From Lacrimispora sp. 210928-DFI.3.58 (GTDB lineage: Bacteria; Bacillota; Clostridia; Lachnospirales; Lachnospiraceae): DNA of 64,000 bases. The first letter of the stretch is position 1. Each line of letters starts with the position of its first letter. The DNA is taken from positions 1 through 64,000 of the forward strand of contig NZ_JAJCIC010000023.1 in assembly GCF_020554865.1 (NCBI RefSeq), in the 5' to 3' direction. The notes beneath the pieces are model-generated. The model worked only from the letters and a program-made list of their open reading frames with translations. It made no database searches and was not told the origin of the DNA. Of the stretch, positions 15,617-25,268 are shown piece after piece. Position numbers and translations under genes: made by a program.

Positions 15617-15645
15617 GCCGGAACCGCTTAAGCTGGTTCTCCGGC
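15617..15645 (-). promoter_or_regulatory. rpsB leader hairpin
   Basis: On the minus strand GCCGGAGAACC faces GGTTCCGGC, followed by GAAAAAACC, and ends about 25 bases before the S2 start. It may be an autoregulatory or attenuating element of the ribosomal-protein operon. Confidence 0.45.
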
Positions 15646-15756
15646 CGCTTCCGCCCGTTTCTCGTACTTCCCGGAAGACCTGGAACCAGTCACAGGCACC
15701 ATTCCGTAGAATCCACAGACGTGTTTTTTGTCAGCCTTTCAAATATATCATAAAAG

Positions 15757-15791
15757 CAGCCAGTATGCAAGTATTTTTTGCAGACTGGCTG
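15757..15791 (-). terminator. Terminator after codY
   Basis: CAGCCAGT faces ACTGGCTG; on the minus strand it is followed by CTTTTATG. It separates codY from the rpsB leader. Confidence 0.6.
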
Positions 15792-15810
15792 ATGAATTTC
15801 TTAATAATAT

Positions 15811-16599
15811 TTATTTCAGATTGCTGTTGGACGCTTTGATCGTCTTCAGCTCATCAAATACCACATCATTCAGCACCTTGATGTAGGTGCCTTTCATACC
15901 GGAGGACCGTGACTCAATGACACCGGCGCTCTCAAACTTTCGCAACGCATTGACAATAACGGAACGGGTGATGCCTACACGGTCAGCAATCTTGCTTGCC
16001 ACCAGGATCCCTTCATTTCCATCCAGCTCCTCAAAAATATGGATAATGGCCTCCAGCTCGGAGAAGGACAATGTGCTGATCGCTGACTTCACGATCTGGA
16101 CCTTTCTCGTCTCCTCTGCGTTCTCCTCATTGACGGAACGCATCATCTCAAGACCTACTACTGTGGTTCCGTATTCGCTTAAGATAATGTCATCAATGTC
16201 GTACTGGCTGTCTGACTTGTAGATGAACAGAGTACCAAGGCGCTCTCCCGCAATATCAATAGGAGTGATGATTGCCTGATACTTCTTTACATTCTCCTCC
16301 GCAAAGCCCAGGGTTGCCAGATTTACATTTTCCTTTGTTGACAGTACGCTCAGCAGGCGCTCATTCAGCATCTTATCCACATAGCCGCCCACCTGGTCTT
16401 CGATCAGCTCCTCGATCTCATCAACTCCTGGCCAAATGCTTACTCCCAGCACCTTGCCCTTTTTACTGATAACAAGAATGTTTGACAGCAGGATCTCGCT
16501 CAAGACTTTGCAGATGTCGTTAAATACCACTTTATGAGAATTGTTGTTATGCAATAGCTTGTTTATTTTTCTTGTTTTGTCCAACAATTGAACGCTCAT
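15811..16599 (-). CDS. codY: GTP- and branched-chain-amino-acid-sensing repressor CodY, 262 aa
   Basis: CodY represses starvation genes when GTP and branched-chain amino acids are plentiful. The N-terminal GAF-type sensor (LLDKTRKINKLLHNN, LSNILVISKKGKVLG) and the C-terminal winged HTH (ASKIADRVGITRSVIVNAL, RKFESAGVIESRSSGMKGTY) are typical. The start at 16599 (MSVQLLDKTRK) follows AAGGAGG. The length matches the family. It lies directly downstream of topA on the same strand, a common Clostridial arrangement. Confidence 0.97.
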   Translation of the reverse strand: MSVQLLDKTRKINKLLHNNNSHKVVFNDICKVLSEILLSNILVISKKGKVLGVSIWPGVDEIEELIEDQVGGYVDKMLNERLLSVLSTKENVNLATLGFAEENVKKYQAIITPIDIAGERLGTLFIYKSDSQYDIDDIILSEYGTTVVGLEMMRSVNEENAEETRKVQIVKSAISTLSFSELEAIIHIFEELDGNEGILVASKIADRVGITRSVIVNALRKFESAGVIESRSSGMKGTYIKVLNDVVFDELKTIKASNSNLK

Positions 16600-16726
16600 A
16601 ATCAAAAACCTCCTTATCCAGATGGTATACCCGAAAAATGCTTCACTAATAATTGAATTTTAGCACAATTCTTGAGCAATAACAATAGTTTTTTGAAGTT
16701 TTCGATTATTTTAATATTTTGATACT

Positions 16727-18814
16727 TTAGTCTTCCTTTTTGTCCATGCGGTAGCCACAGGACTCATTCGCGCAGAGAAGCTTGTTCCCCTTCTCTACCA
16801 TATATGAGCCGCAGGACGGGCATTTCTGTATGGAAGGCTTCTGCCAGGAAAGGAAATCGCACTCAGGATTATTTTCACATCCAAAGTATAAACGGCCCTT
16901 CTTTGTCTTCTTACGCACCAGTTCCTTGCCGCATTTCGGGCAGGGTACACCGATCTTTTCCAGATAGGGCTTTGTATTCTTGCATTCGGGGAAGCCGGGA
17001 CATGCCAGAAACTTCCCGTGAGGGCCGTATTTGATCACCATGTTGCGGCCGCAGAGATCGCAGACCTCCTCTGTCACCTCATCCTCGATCTTGACGGACT
17101 CCAGCTCTTTCTCTGCAATCTTCACTGCCTCGTCCAGATCCGGATAGAAATTTCGGATGACTGTCTTCCATGCAACGGTGCCATCCTCCACCCGGTCAAG
17201 AAGGGACTCCATATTGGCGGTAAAGCTTAAATCCACGATACTGGGGAAAGAGGTTTTCATAATGCGGTTGACTACCTCGCCCAGCTCTGTCACATACAGA
17301 TTTTTGTTCTCCTTTACCACGTACCTTCTCGCAATGATAGTGGTAATGGTAGGGGCATAGGTGCTTGGGCGTCCGATTCCCTGTTCTTCCATTGCTTTTA
17401 CGAGAGAGGCCTCTGTAAAATGTGCCGGAGGCTGGGTAAAATGCTGACTGGGCTCCAGCTTATCCAGCGTAAGCAATGTGCCCTTTTCAATATTTCCCAA
17501 AGCCTGGTTCTTCTCATCTTCATCGTCTGACTCCACATAAACAGACATAAAGCCTTCAAAGGTCAGGCGGGAGGCAGAGGTGGTAAACATCTGGTTTCCT
17601 GCTCCGATCTTCACGGAAGTGGTCTCATAAACAGCCGGCGCCATACGGCTTGCTGTAAAACGCTTCCAGATCAGCTGATATAGACGGAACAAGTCACGCT
17701 GGAGGGATTCCTTCACAATAACCGGTGTAAGGCTGATATCTGTAGGACGGATCGCCTCATGGGCATCCTGTATCTTTCCGCTGCTCTTCTTTGCTGTCTC
17801 ACCAGCAGCAACGTAATCCTCCCCATAATGCTCCTTCACAAAGCTTCTGGCTGCTGCATCTGCCTCCTCCGCAATACGTGTGGAATCCGTACGCAGATAG
17901 GTGATCAGGCCGATCGTGCCATGTCCCTTGACTTCCACGCCCTCATAGAGCTGCTGGGCCAGGCGCATGGTCTTCTGAGTGGAAAAGTTCAGTACCTTTG
18001 ATGCCTCCTGCTGAAGTGTGCTGGTGGTAAATGGGATAGGTGCCTTTTTTACACGCTCTCCGCGTTTTACCTCCTCCACCTCGTAGGAACAGTCTTCCAG
18101 CTCCTTTAACACTGCGTCCAGCTCTTCCCTGCTGTGTATGGTGGATTTTCCGTTTTTTGCATCCCTCGGTCCATAGTATTTCGCAACAAGAGGCTTCCTG
18201 CTGCCCTTTAGCTGGAAAAATGCCTCCAGATTCCAATATTCCTCCGGGATAAATGCATTGATCTCATCCTCCCTGTCACAGATCATACGCAAGGCTACCG
18301 ACTGCACTCTGCCTGCGCTTAAGCCTCTCTTTACCTTTGCCCATAAAAGCGGGCTGATGCGGTATCCGACCATGCGGTCCAGCATTCTTCTGGTCTGCTG
18401 GGCATTCACCAGGTTCATGTCAAGGGCTCTCGGCGACTTTAATGACGCTTTTACTGCATTTTTTGTGATCTCGTTAAAGCTTATACGGTATACATCCTTT
18501 CCCTTTACCTCATCCAGCTTTAATGCCTTCATAAGATGCCAGGATATGGCCTCTCCCTCGCGGTCAGGGTCCGTTGCCAGATAGATCTTATCTGCCTTCT
18601 TTACCTCCTTGCGGAGCTTTGCCAGGATATCTCCTTTTCCTCTGATTGTAATGTATTTTGGCTCATAATCGTGCTCTGCATCAAAGCCAAGCTGACTCTT
18701 CGGAAGATCTCTCACATGCCCTCCCGATGCATCCACCTCGTAATTCGCCCCCAAAAATTTCTTAATGGTCTTCACCTTTGCAGGTGACTCCACTATAACC
18801 AGATGATTCGCCAT
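16727..18814 (-). CDS. topA: DNA topoisomerase I, 695 aa
   Basis: A type IA enzyme that relaxes negative supercoils. The Toprim domain starts at the N-terminus (LVIVESPAKVKTIKKFLG, then TDPDREGEAISWHL). The catalytic Tyr306 is in YLRTDSTRI. Three Cys4 zinc ribbons follow at the C-terminus (CDLCGRNM, CPKCGKEL, CPSCGSYM), each with a second Cys pair. The start at 18814 (MANHLVIV) follows AAGGAG. It sits between dprA and codY. Confidence 0.97.
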   Translation of the reverse strand: MANHLVIVESPAKVKTIKKFLGANYEVDASGGHVRDLPKSQLGFDAEHDYEPKYITIRGKGDILAKLRKEVKKADKIYLATDPDREGEAISWHLMKALKLDEVKGKDVYRISFNEITKNAVKASLKSPRALDMNLVNAQQTRRMLDRMVGYRISPLLWAKVKRGLSAGRVQSVALRMICDREDEINAFIPEEYWNLEAFFQLKGSRKPLVAKYYGPRDAKNGKSTIHSREELDAVLKELEDCSYEVEEVKRGERVKKAPIPFTTSTLQQEASKVLNFSTQKTMRLAQQLYEGVEVKGHGTIGLITYLRTDSTRIAEEADAAARSFVKEHYGEDYVAAGETAKKSSGKIQDAHEAIRPTDISLTPVIVKESLQRDLFRLYQLIWKRFTASRMAPAVYETTSVKIGAGNQMFTTSASRLTFEGFMSVYVESDDEDEKNQALGNIEKGTLLTLDKLEPSQHFTQPPAHFTEASLVKAMEEQGIGRPSTYAPTITTIIARRYVVKENKNLYVTELGEVVNRIMKTSFPSIVDLSFTANMESLLDRVEDGTVAWKTVIRNFYPDLDEAVKIAEKELESVKIEDEVTEEVCDLCGRNMVIKYGPHGKFLACPGFPECKNTKPYLEKIGVPCPKCGKELVRKKTKKGRLYFGCENNPECDFLSWQKPSIQKCPSCGSYMVEKGNKLLCANESCGYRMDKKED

Positions 18815-18879
18815 TATAAACTCCTTATTCCCGTTGCAATATTCTTCTATCACAGCTTGATCTGTGTTTTGGTTTCCGT

Positions 18880-20010
18880 TTATCTGATCCCACGGATATA
18901 GTATAAACCCGCAGTCCGCACTGCATAGCCTCCCAGCTCCAGCTCCATAAGGGCATTCATAGACTGACTGACAGAAAGACCTGATCTGGATGCGATCTCC
19001 TCCAGATGGCGGGGTTCGGAATCCAGCACACTATACACCATTTTTTCAATCTTTGCAAGTCCCTTTTCAGCTTTTTCACAAGGATTTTCCCCTTTTTTGT
19101 GAAAAATCCCCAGATAATTCAGAACATCGGATGGGCAGGTTAAAATATTCGCCCCTGCCTGTATCAGGCTGTTACAACCCTCGCTCAAGGCATCACTTAT
19201 CCGTCCTGGCATTGCAAAGATCTCCTTTCCCTGTTCCAGGCCCATCTCCACTGTAATAAGGGAACCGCTTTTCTTTTTGGCCTCGATCACCAGGATCACA
19301 TCAGAAAGGCCACTTATGATACGGTTTCGTACTGGAAAATTCTGGGGTATAGGTGCTGTACCGGGCGGGTATTCTGACAGCAGGCCTCCCTGGGACAGCA
19401 TACGGTCATACAGCGTATAGTTTGTCCGCGGATAGCAAATATTGACACCACAGCCCAGAACGCCAAAGGTCTTCCCTCCGCCCTCCAGAGCTCCTGCGTG
19501 TCCTGCTCCATCGATTCCCAGGGCAAGGCCGCTTATGATCTGCACACCGCTCTCTGCCAGCTCCCTCCCTATGTATTTAGCGGCTTGCTGACCGTAAGCA
19601 GTGCAGTTTCTGGCGCCAATGATAGCCGCTGTAGGATGATCCTCTGCCGGAAGTTCCCCCTTAACATAAAGCCCCATAGGATAGTCATACATATGCAGCA
19701 GTCTTTTGGGATATTCCCCATCCAATGGGGTCAAAAACCGGGTCCCCTGCTCTTGCAGTCCTTCGTACACCTCCTCTGTCCTTGAAAATTCCCCCTTCCA
19801 CCCGTCATATTCCTTGGCTTTCTGCTCTGAACGGAAAATCCCTCTGTCTTTTAATTCTGTTCCTTCTATATAATATGCATTCTGAAAATTCCCTGCTGCC
19901 TCTCCGATCTTTCGTATGGATACTGCTCCCAGAAAAGGGGCGCTGCAAAGCCAGTGGAGGTATACCTTCTCTCTCAAATGACCAGCCCCTTTTTCTCCCC
20001 TCAACCCCAT
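18880..20010 (-). CDS. dprA: DNA-processing protein DprA, 376 aa
   Basis: DprA loads RecA on incoming single-stranded DNA during transformation. The Rossmann-type core shows IIGARNCTAYGQQAAKYIG, ISGLALGIDGAGHAGAL, FGVLGCGVNICYPRTN and SGSLITVEMGLEQGKEIFA. A C-terminal winged-helix domain follows (EEIASRSGLSVSQSMNALME). Its ATG lies inside the last codons of the comM remnant, so the two were translationally coupled. The gene is intact although its upstream partner comM has been cut by the transposon, so its expression may now depend on promoters in the transposon end. Confidence 0.95.
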   Translation of the reverse strand: MGLRGEKGAGHLREKVYLHWLCSAPFLGAVSIRKIGEAAGNFQNAYYIEGTELKDRGIFRSEQKAKEYDGWKGEFSRTEEVYEGLQEQGTRFLTPLDGEYPKRLLHMYDYPMGLYVKGELPAEDHPTAAIIGARNCTAYGQQAAKYIGRELAESGVQIISGLALGIDGAGHAGALEGGGKTFGVLGCGVNICYPRTNYTLYDRMLSQGGLLSEYPPGTAPIPQNFPVRNRIISGLSDVILVIEAKKKSGSLITVEMGLEQGKEIFAMPGRISDALSEGCNSLIQAGANILTCPSDVLNYLGIFHKKGENPCEKAEKGLAKIEKMVYSVLDSEPRHLEEIASRSGLSVSQSMNALMELELGGYAVRTAGLYYIRGIR

Positions 20011-20407
20011 AGCTTTTCCTCCAATGTTCTGTATCCGAAAGCCTCTGCCAGATGCTCCCGCTGAATATTCTCCTCTCCCGCCAGGTCAGCAATGGTCCTG
20101 GCTACCTTTAAGACCTTGTGGTAACCTCTGGCACTGATCCCTCTGGACTCATATACCTGGCGTGCAAAGGCCTGCTCCTCTCTGCCCAGTTTGCAGAACT
20201 GTTTAATCTCGCTCTGGCCCATGCGGCTGTTAAACCGTATCTTTTTTCCTTCAAAACGTTTTTTCTGTATCTTTCTCGCCATTTCCACCCGGCTTCGTAT
20301 GGATGCAGAGTCTTCATTGGCCGCATTTTCCTGGTTTAATTCGTAAAAGGATACGGGCGCTGCCTCAGCGCAGATATCAAACCTCTCCAGAATTGGCCTG
20401 GAAATTC
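20001..20407 (-). pseudogene. comM: 3' remnant of comM (YifB-type Mg-chelatase-like ATPase) cut by the Tn7-like element
   Basis: Only the C-terminal domain remains: ISRPILERFDICAEAAPVSF at the break, then LGREEQAFARQVYESRGISA and HLAEAFGYRTLEEKLWG at the end. In intact proteins of about 500 residues the ISxPxLDRxDI motif follows the AAA+ core, which is missing here. Homology stops at about 20407 and AT-rich transposon sequence begins. ComM is a branch-migration helicase that promotes integration of transformed DNA, so this strain is probably impaired in that step. The N-terminal half should lie past the far transposon end, outside the window. Confidence 0.9.
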
Positions 20408-20441
20408 TGTTTATGTTGAGATAAATTAACACATGAAATAG
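20408..20441. repeat. Presumed transposon end with candidate TnsB site
   Basis: The end starts TGTTTATGTTGAG (or 6 bases later, TGTTGAG). The inner sequence AAATTAACACATGAAATAGG resembles TTAATTACACATAAAACACT at 20599-20620. Repeats of about 20 bases near the tip are where TnsB binds in Tn7-like elements. Confidence 0.4.
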
Positions 20442-20598
20442 GAATTTTAAAACTGGCGTTTCCATTATACATTACATCCAAAATGATGATATCCTTATTT
20501 TCTAAATCAATATGAATTATATCCTTAATAACGATCTTAATTTCTATATATAAAATAGAAATTAGATATAAGACAGTATAAACCTTAAAGTCCAACTA

Positions 20599-20620
20599 TG
20601 TTAATTACACATAAAACACT
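20599..20620. repeat. Second candidate TnsB-binding repeat
   Basis: TTAATTACACATAAAACACT matches the repeat at the transposon tip at most positions and in the same orientation. Between the two repeats the sequence is AT-rich and gene-free. Confidence 0.35.
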
Positions 20621-20760
20621 CATTTTTATTATTCTGCCTATATTCTACAAAAACACATTATATATAAAACAGAGATATTATATCCGTAACAGTACCATCT
20701 GTATTTCTATTATTGTTTTCTTATTTGCTGTAGATAAAATCTTGCATGATGTTGCAAAAA

Positions 20761-20803
20761 AGCGTATCAACACACAACCATCAGCGGTTGAATGTGATAC
20801 GCT
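20761..20803 (-). terminator. Terminator of the tns operon
   Basis: AGCGTATCA faces TGATACGCT with an inner AACC/GGTT stem. On the minus strand TTTTTTGC follows. It lies 15 bases after the last tns gene and prevents transcription from running out through the transposon end. Confidence 0.88.
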
Positions 20804-20817
20804 AACTGAAATTTATA

Positions 20818-23232
20818 TTAAAACAATTCTCTAAGTACTTTCTTTACCCTGTTTGGATACAGTCCGATGTAATATCTCATGTCTTCCAGCGTAACGTTAT
20901 GGTCAGAAAAATATATCTTTACGGCATCGATATCTTCGGGATGTTTGCTTAAATGCAATAACAAGTTTAAAGCAATCAAAATATTCTGATTCGCTCTGGT
21001 TATTGGAACCGGTGACTTTCTTACTCGAAAACATTTCCCTAATGTTTTTATTTTCCTTGCATCCGGTGATGATTCATCATTATAAAAAATATATTCTTCT
21101 TTTGGCTGTTCACCAATCCCAGCATAGTGCCAAGCAGCGGATTCGTAAGCATAAAGCCCAGTTATATTATCGTTCTGTTTTAAGTATCGTTCCTCAATAT
21201 AATCTTCAAAAGATACATTATTGTAAACACTGAAAACACCTTCCGTTATTCTGTAAATATAACCATTTTTTATCAATGTCCAAATCTTAAGTTTAACATC
21301 CTCATATTCATCTTCTTTTATATGATCGGCCATAATCCATAGCCGATGATCTTTGCACCATTCCTTTATCATTAAATATACTTTACCAAGCAATCTTTCC
21401 GGGAGTTGAGGGATTCCCGTTCTTACTTTGAAGTATACCGACGGCGTTGGACGCATCAATTCCTGCATAAAGTAGTGGGTTGTATTTTCTGTCAGGAACC
21501 CGTCCATATCTCGAACAATAATGCTGTTCTTTAAAATATTGACAACCTTATAGTTACCTCCCGTATTTTCCAAAATGATATTTTTCATATCTTCTTTTTT
21601 TATGATCGGAGTACAAAGTTCACAACGTTTCCCAAGAAGGAAATTATCAGGAAGTGTTTCAGTGATTGTTCCACATTTTGTATGCTCTAATTGCACTGCC
21701 GTTTTCTCATTCACATATGGCTTCACAATTTTATATTCATTTCCAACTAAGTCATATACTTGTTTTGCAAACGCTTTTCTATATGGACTGTTTTCATAGC
21801 ATTTTCGACAAAATGGTTTTTCAATAAAAGATCTCAGTCCAATAGTAAAGCGGCCTCTGCATTGAGCATGTTCCAGGGTCACATCTTGATTGCCGTTTCT
21901 TCCTCTTACATAATGAATCAAACGGTACTGCTTACCGGATGGATCAACTTTCCTTTGTACCTCATCAAAACTGAGACCAAATTCACATGAGCAAGTCTTT
22001 TCCAACCATATTTTTTCAGATATGTTCATATTAACTTCTTTGCCGCATGTTTTATGAAGAATCCTGTGTTTAACACCATACCCTTTGAACGGTTCCATAA
22101 GTTCGTACATTCCATCCCCGATATTGGATAACTGCTTGTTAATATAATCCTCTGGCAAAATTACCTTGTCACATTCCGGGCATCCACATCCAATTTTAAT
22201 CGCATAAGGATGAATATGAAACATATTTCCGCAGTGTAGGCATTTCAGCAATACTATACTGTCGAACGGAGAACATAACTGAAACTTCCCATCAATAATC
22301 TGCAAGAAATCTTCCACAATCTTTCTTTGATCTAAATACGACAAGAATGTATTATATTCCCTAAACAGAAATACGATAAATACAAACAAATCTTCTGCAA
22401 GTACTTTATCTTGTGCATAAATTTTTCTTATTCGTTCAGTTGGTTTCCCAGAAAACATCTTATCATATCCGGTTTTTCTAATATCATCCTCCAGCTGCCC
22501 ATAAGGAAAATCCTTCGGGTAGCCCATCTCCAAACATCTGTCCATCAAAACTTTCTTAATTTCATAAAGATCTGTGACGGGTGGATTTTGGTATAATTCA
22601 TATAAAAAATTTGCATACTGCAATTCGGCATCGAATTCTCCTAATAAGGAGACTTTCTGCACATTATTCAATACATCCTTATTATCCAGGTATTCATTTT
22701 TGTCTTTCTCAATGGTCATTAATGTGACATGATGTCTGGGACAGATTTTTACTCCTGGAAGATGGTGGCTCAAATGATAATATGCCTCGCCATAGTTCCG
22801 TTTGTCTTCCTCTAAACATTCTGGACAAACTTTCAATGATCCCACATCATCCTGAATATATGGTATCTGAAGAATACCATTATCTCTTTCGCGAAGAAGA
22901 AATTGGGATATTTGTACCTGATATCCATATGAGCGTGCAATATTTAAAACACAAAATGATGTCATATGTTTTATAATATCCATTGTTTTTGGAAAAAATT
23001 GCATATTACTGTACCGTTTCCCAATTTCGTCGAGCCCAGGTATTGTGGAGATGCGCTCAGAGTATTTTTTTTCTACTGTTTCAGACCGTTTCTTTTGTGG
23101 AAAGAGATATTGGTCTACAAATGTCCCGACAGCGGATTCTTTTGAAATACACAAATTTTCTCTTGCCAACCATAATATGTAATTATAGAGCAACTCATCT
23201 CTATATGGTGCCCTGCATACTGGTATAATCAT
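20818..23232 (-). CDS. tniQ: TniQ/TnsD-family target-selection protein, 804 aa (second copy)
   Basis: TniQ/TnsD proteins choose the insertion site and recruit TnsC. The N-terminus (MIIPVCRAPYRDELLYNYIL) is the family signature (P-Y-xDE-L). Zinc-binding motifs follow: CPECLEEDKRNYGEAYYHLS with KICPRHH, then CLHCGNMFHIHPYAIKIG with CPEC. Further HTKCG- and CxxC-type units repeat to about residue 560. The C-terminal 250 residues look helical and winged-helix-like and may read the target DNA. It starts 32 bases inside the end of the other tniQ gene behind GGAGGAG. Being the larger copy and closest to comM, it is the likelier candidate for site-specific targeting, by analogy with TnsD. Confidence 0.88.
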   Translation of the reverse strand: MIIPVCRAPYRDELLYNYILWLARENLCISKESAVGTFVDQYLFPQKKRSETVEKKYSERISTIPGLDEIGKRYSNMQFFPKTMDIIKHMTSFCVLNIARSYGYQVQISQFLLRERDNGILQIPYIQDDVGSLKVCPECLEEDKRNYGEAYYHLSHHLPGVKICPRHHVTLMTIEKDKNEYLDNKDVLNNVQKVSLLGEFDAELQYANFLYELYQNPPVTDLYEIKKVLMDRCLEMGYPKDFPYGQLEDDIRKTGYDKMFSGKPTERIRKIYAQDKVLAEDLFVFIVFLFREYNTFLSYLDQRKIVEDFLQIIDGKFQLCSPFDSIVLLKCLHCGNMFHIHPYAIKIGCGCPECDKVILPEDYINKQLSNIGDGMYELMEPFKGYGVKHRILHKTCGKEVNMNISEKIWLEKTCSCEFGLSFDEVQRKVDPSGKQYRLIHYVRGRNGNQDVTLEHAQCRGRFTIGLRSFIEKPFCRKCYENSPYRKAFAKQVYDLVGNEYKIVKPYVNEKTAVQLEHTKCGTITETLPDNFLLGKRCELCTPIIKKEDMKNIILENTGGNYKVVNILKNSIIVRDMDGFLTENTTHYFMQELMRPTPSVYFKVRTGIPQLPERLLGKVYLMIKEWCKDHRLWIMADHIKEDEYEDVKLKIWTLIKNGYIYRITEGVFSVYNNVSFEDYIEERYLKQNDNITGLYAYESAAWHYAGIGEQPKEEYIFYNDESSPDARKIKTLGKCFRVRKSPVPITRANQNILIALNLLLHLSKHPEDIDAVKIYFSDHNVTLEDMRYYIGLYPNRVKKVLRELF

Positions 23233-25252
23233 CGTGCTCCTCCTTCGGCAGCCTTTTTTTATTTAAAACAAATACTCTTGTATCTAAGCGGATAAGATAT
23301 TGCATTTTAACAAGTTTTCGTAACGCAGACCATATACCTTGTTCTCTAATTCCATCAAACGAACCACTGTACACCCAGGTTCCTTCGCTGCTTTGATTAC
23401 ATCCATTCCTGACATATTCATATACACGCTGAAGTGTTCTTTTCGGAAGTTCAGGTTTTTGATAGCGGATTTTTATAAACTTCCCCGGTATTGGTCTGCT
23501 AAGCTCCTGAAGGAGCATCCTGCTATCCATCTCCATGGTATCTCCGGCAGAATTTTTTACGATAAACCAGCCTCGTCGGCCGCCTTTATCAATAATACTA
23601 TATTCTCCGCCAGTACATTCCTCCAAGATACGTTCTGCATCGCTTCTGTTTATCCTTGGCATGCATAACATGCAACGTTGTCCCGCAAGTAACGAATTTC
23701 CCGATAGTTCAGTTAATGTGCCGCATTTTTTATGTAGTATAGTTACATGATCTCTTAGACTCTTATATTCTGATACCAACTCGTATTCATCCCCAGCAGC
23801 TTCCCAAAGCATTTTCACAAATGTCTCTTTTGAGTGCTTGGGCGGCTCACAAAGCCTACAAAATGGAGAAATCAGGAAAGAATTGATATCGACCGTAAAC
23901 ATCTTTCCACAAGCTTTGTGCTGCAGTAAGACGTGCCGTCCTGTCAAACCTTTAAACTGTCTCTTCCCGTAATATTCTACAAACCTGAAGTCCTTTGATG
24001 CAGTGCTGATCTGTTTACAAATCTGATTTATATCAGCTTCATATTTGCAACCGCACTCCCGTTCCCTCCAAATAATTTCCTTTACAGATATATTTCTGTT
24101 TTTACCGCAAACCTTATGTAAGACTATTGCTTTTCCATCCGTTCTGCTCATTTGCCCAACTAATTCATATTCTCCATCGCCAATCAATGCAAGCCGCCTA
24201 TTTATATTTTCCTCTTTTGTTCGCTTCTGGCTGCATATAGGACAATCGCCGCCTAAAGCTAAATCATATGGATGTATATGGAATTCATATCCGCATGCCC
24301 TGCACTTTAATTTTATAATCGGTTCAAAATTTGACATTAATTCAAATTTACCAGCCACGATCTTCTTTATGTACGGTTCTAATTCTCCATTCCATTTATC
24401 AGCATATCTACGGAACGTTTGATAGTCACGAAACAAAAATGTCAGAAGCATTAATTTATCTGTCAGCATAACGGAATTGCCCTTCAAGCTCCCTTTTATA
24501 CTTTTATCTGGGTTTTCGCAATTGCTCAAAAGATCCACATAACCATGCTGCCTCATGTCTTCAATAAGCCCTCCGTAAGGCCGCTCCAATGTGTATCCTT
24601 GATTTTCCATTTTCTCCCGGATTATCTCAAGAACTCCGTCATAGCTAATGAACAGCGGATTATCATACATGCTTTTCGTAAAATTACTCACTTCAAAATC
24701 AGCACTTCTTATTTCGTCACTTACTGGACAACTGTTTTTTATCAATGTTGATATTTCGGTATCTTTATGGGACTTTGTTTTGTAGAGTATTTTTTTATGC
24801 ACACTGCATATTTTGGTTCCCGGAAGCTGATGCCATGTTCGAAAATACATTTTTTCCTTCATACAGTCAGGGCAAAATCTTAAATTCTTAAAATCGTGTT
24901 GTGGTTTTGCACAAATCCAATCTGCCTGATACAAAATTGAAAATGCTTTTTCTGCTTGAGCACCATAACGGTAAAACAATAAGTTTGAATAATACGGAGT
25001 CATGTTTTTCATGATTTTGCGTATATCCGGAAATACCTGCATTTCGCAAAAACGTTCCGTAACCAATTGCAAATTCATAACATAGTCCATTCGTAATGGT
25101 ATATTGGTCCTTTTCGGAGTAAATGGCTGCAGTGCAAAGTAGTTGCAATAGAACTGGAGGATGTTCCTATATCCATTTGCAAATGCAAGTCTAAGCAACC
25201 AACTGTATATCAGTTCATCCTGATAAGGTGAAAATAAAATCGGTATAATCAT
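23201..25252 (-). CDS. tniQ: TniQ/TnsD-family target-selection protein, 683 aa (first copy)
   Basis: A paralogue of the next gene: the N-termini align (MIIPILFSPYQDELIYSWLL against MIIPVCRAPYRDELLYNYIL), as do the zinc motifs (CPDCMKEKMYFRTWHQLPG; CRACGYEFHIHPYDLALG; CPICSQK). Three or more HKxCG units follow (VLHKVCGKN, LQHKACGKM, LHKKCGTL), which look like repeated treble-clef fingers. It lacks the longest C-terminal part of the other copy. A 16-base gap separates it from tnsC. Two TniQ proteins usually mean two targeting pathways, one site-specific and one for mobile DNA, or a heteromeric complex. Confidence 0.87.
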   Translation of the reverse strand: MIIPILFSPYQDELIYSWLLRLAFANGYRNILQFYCNYFALQPFTPKRTNIPLRMDYVMNLQLVTERFCEMQVFPDIRKIMKNMTPYYSNLLFYRYGAQAEKAFSILYQADWICAKPQHDFKNLRFCPDCMKEKMYFRTWHQLPGTKICSVHKKILYKTKSHKDTEISTLIKNSCPVSDEIRSADFEVSNFTKSMYDNPLFISYDGVLEIIREKMENQGYTLERPYGGLIEDMRQHGYVDLLSNCENPDKSIKGSLKGNSVMLTDKLMLLTFLFRDYQTFRRYADKWNGELEPYIKKIVAGKFELMSNFEPIIKLKCRACGYEFHIHPYDLALGGDCPICSQKRTKEENINRRLALIGDGEYELVGQMSRTDGKAIVLHKVCGKNRNISVKEIIWRERECGCKYEADINQICKQISTASKDFRFVEYYGKRQFKGLTGRHVLLQHKACGKMFTVDINSFLISPFCRLCEPPKHSKETFVKMLWEAAGDEYELVSEYKSLRDHVTILHKKCGTLTELSGNSLLAGQRCMLCMPRINRSDAERILEECTGGEYSIIDKGGRRGWFIVKNSAGDTMEMDSRMLLQELSRPIPGKFIKIRYQKPELPKRTLQRVYEYVRNGCNQSSEGTWVYSGSFDGIREQGIWSALRKLVKMQYLIRLDTRVFVLNKKRLPKEEHDDYTSMQGTI

Positions 25253-25268
25253 ATGTATATTCTCCTGC

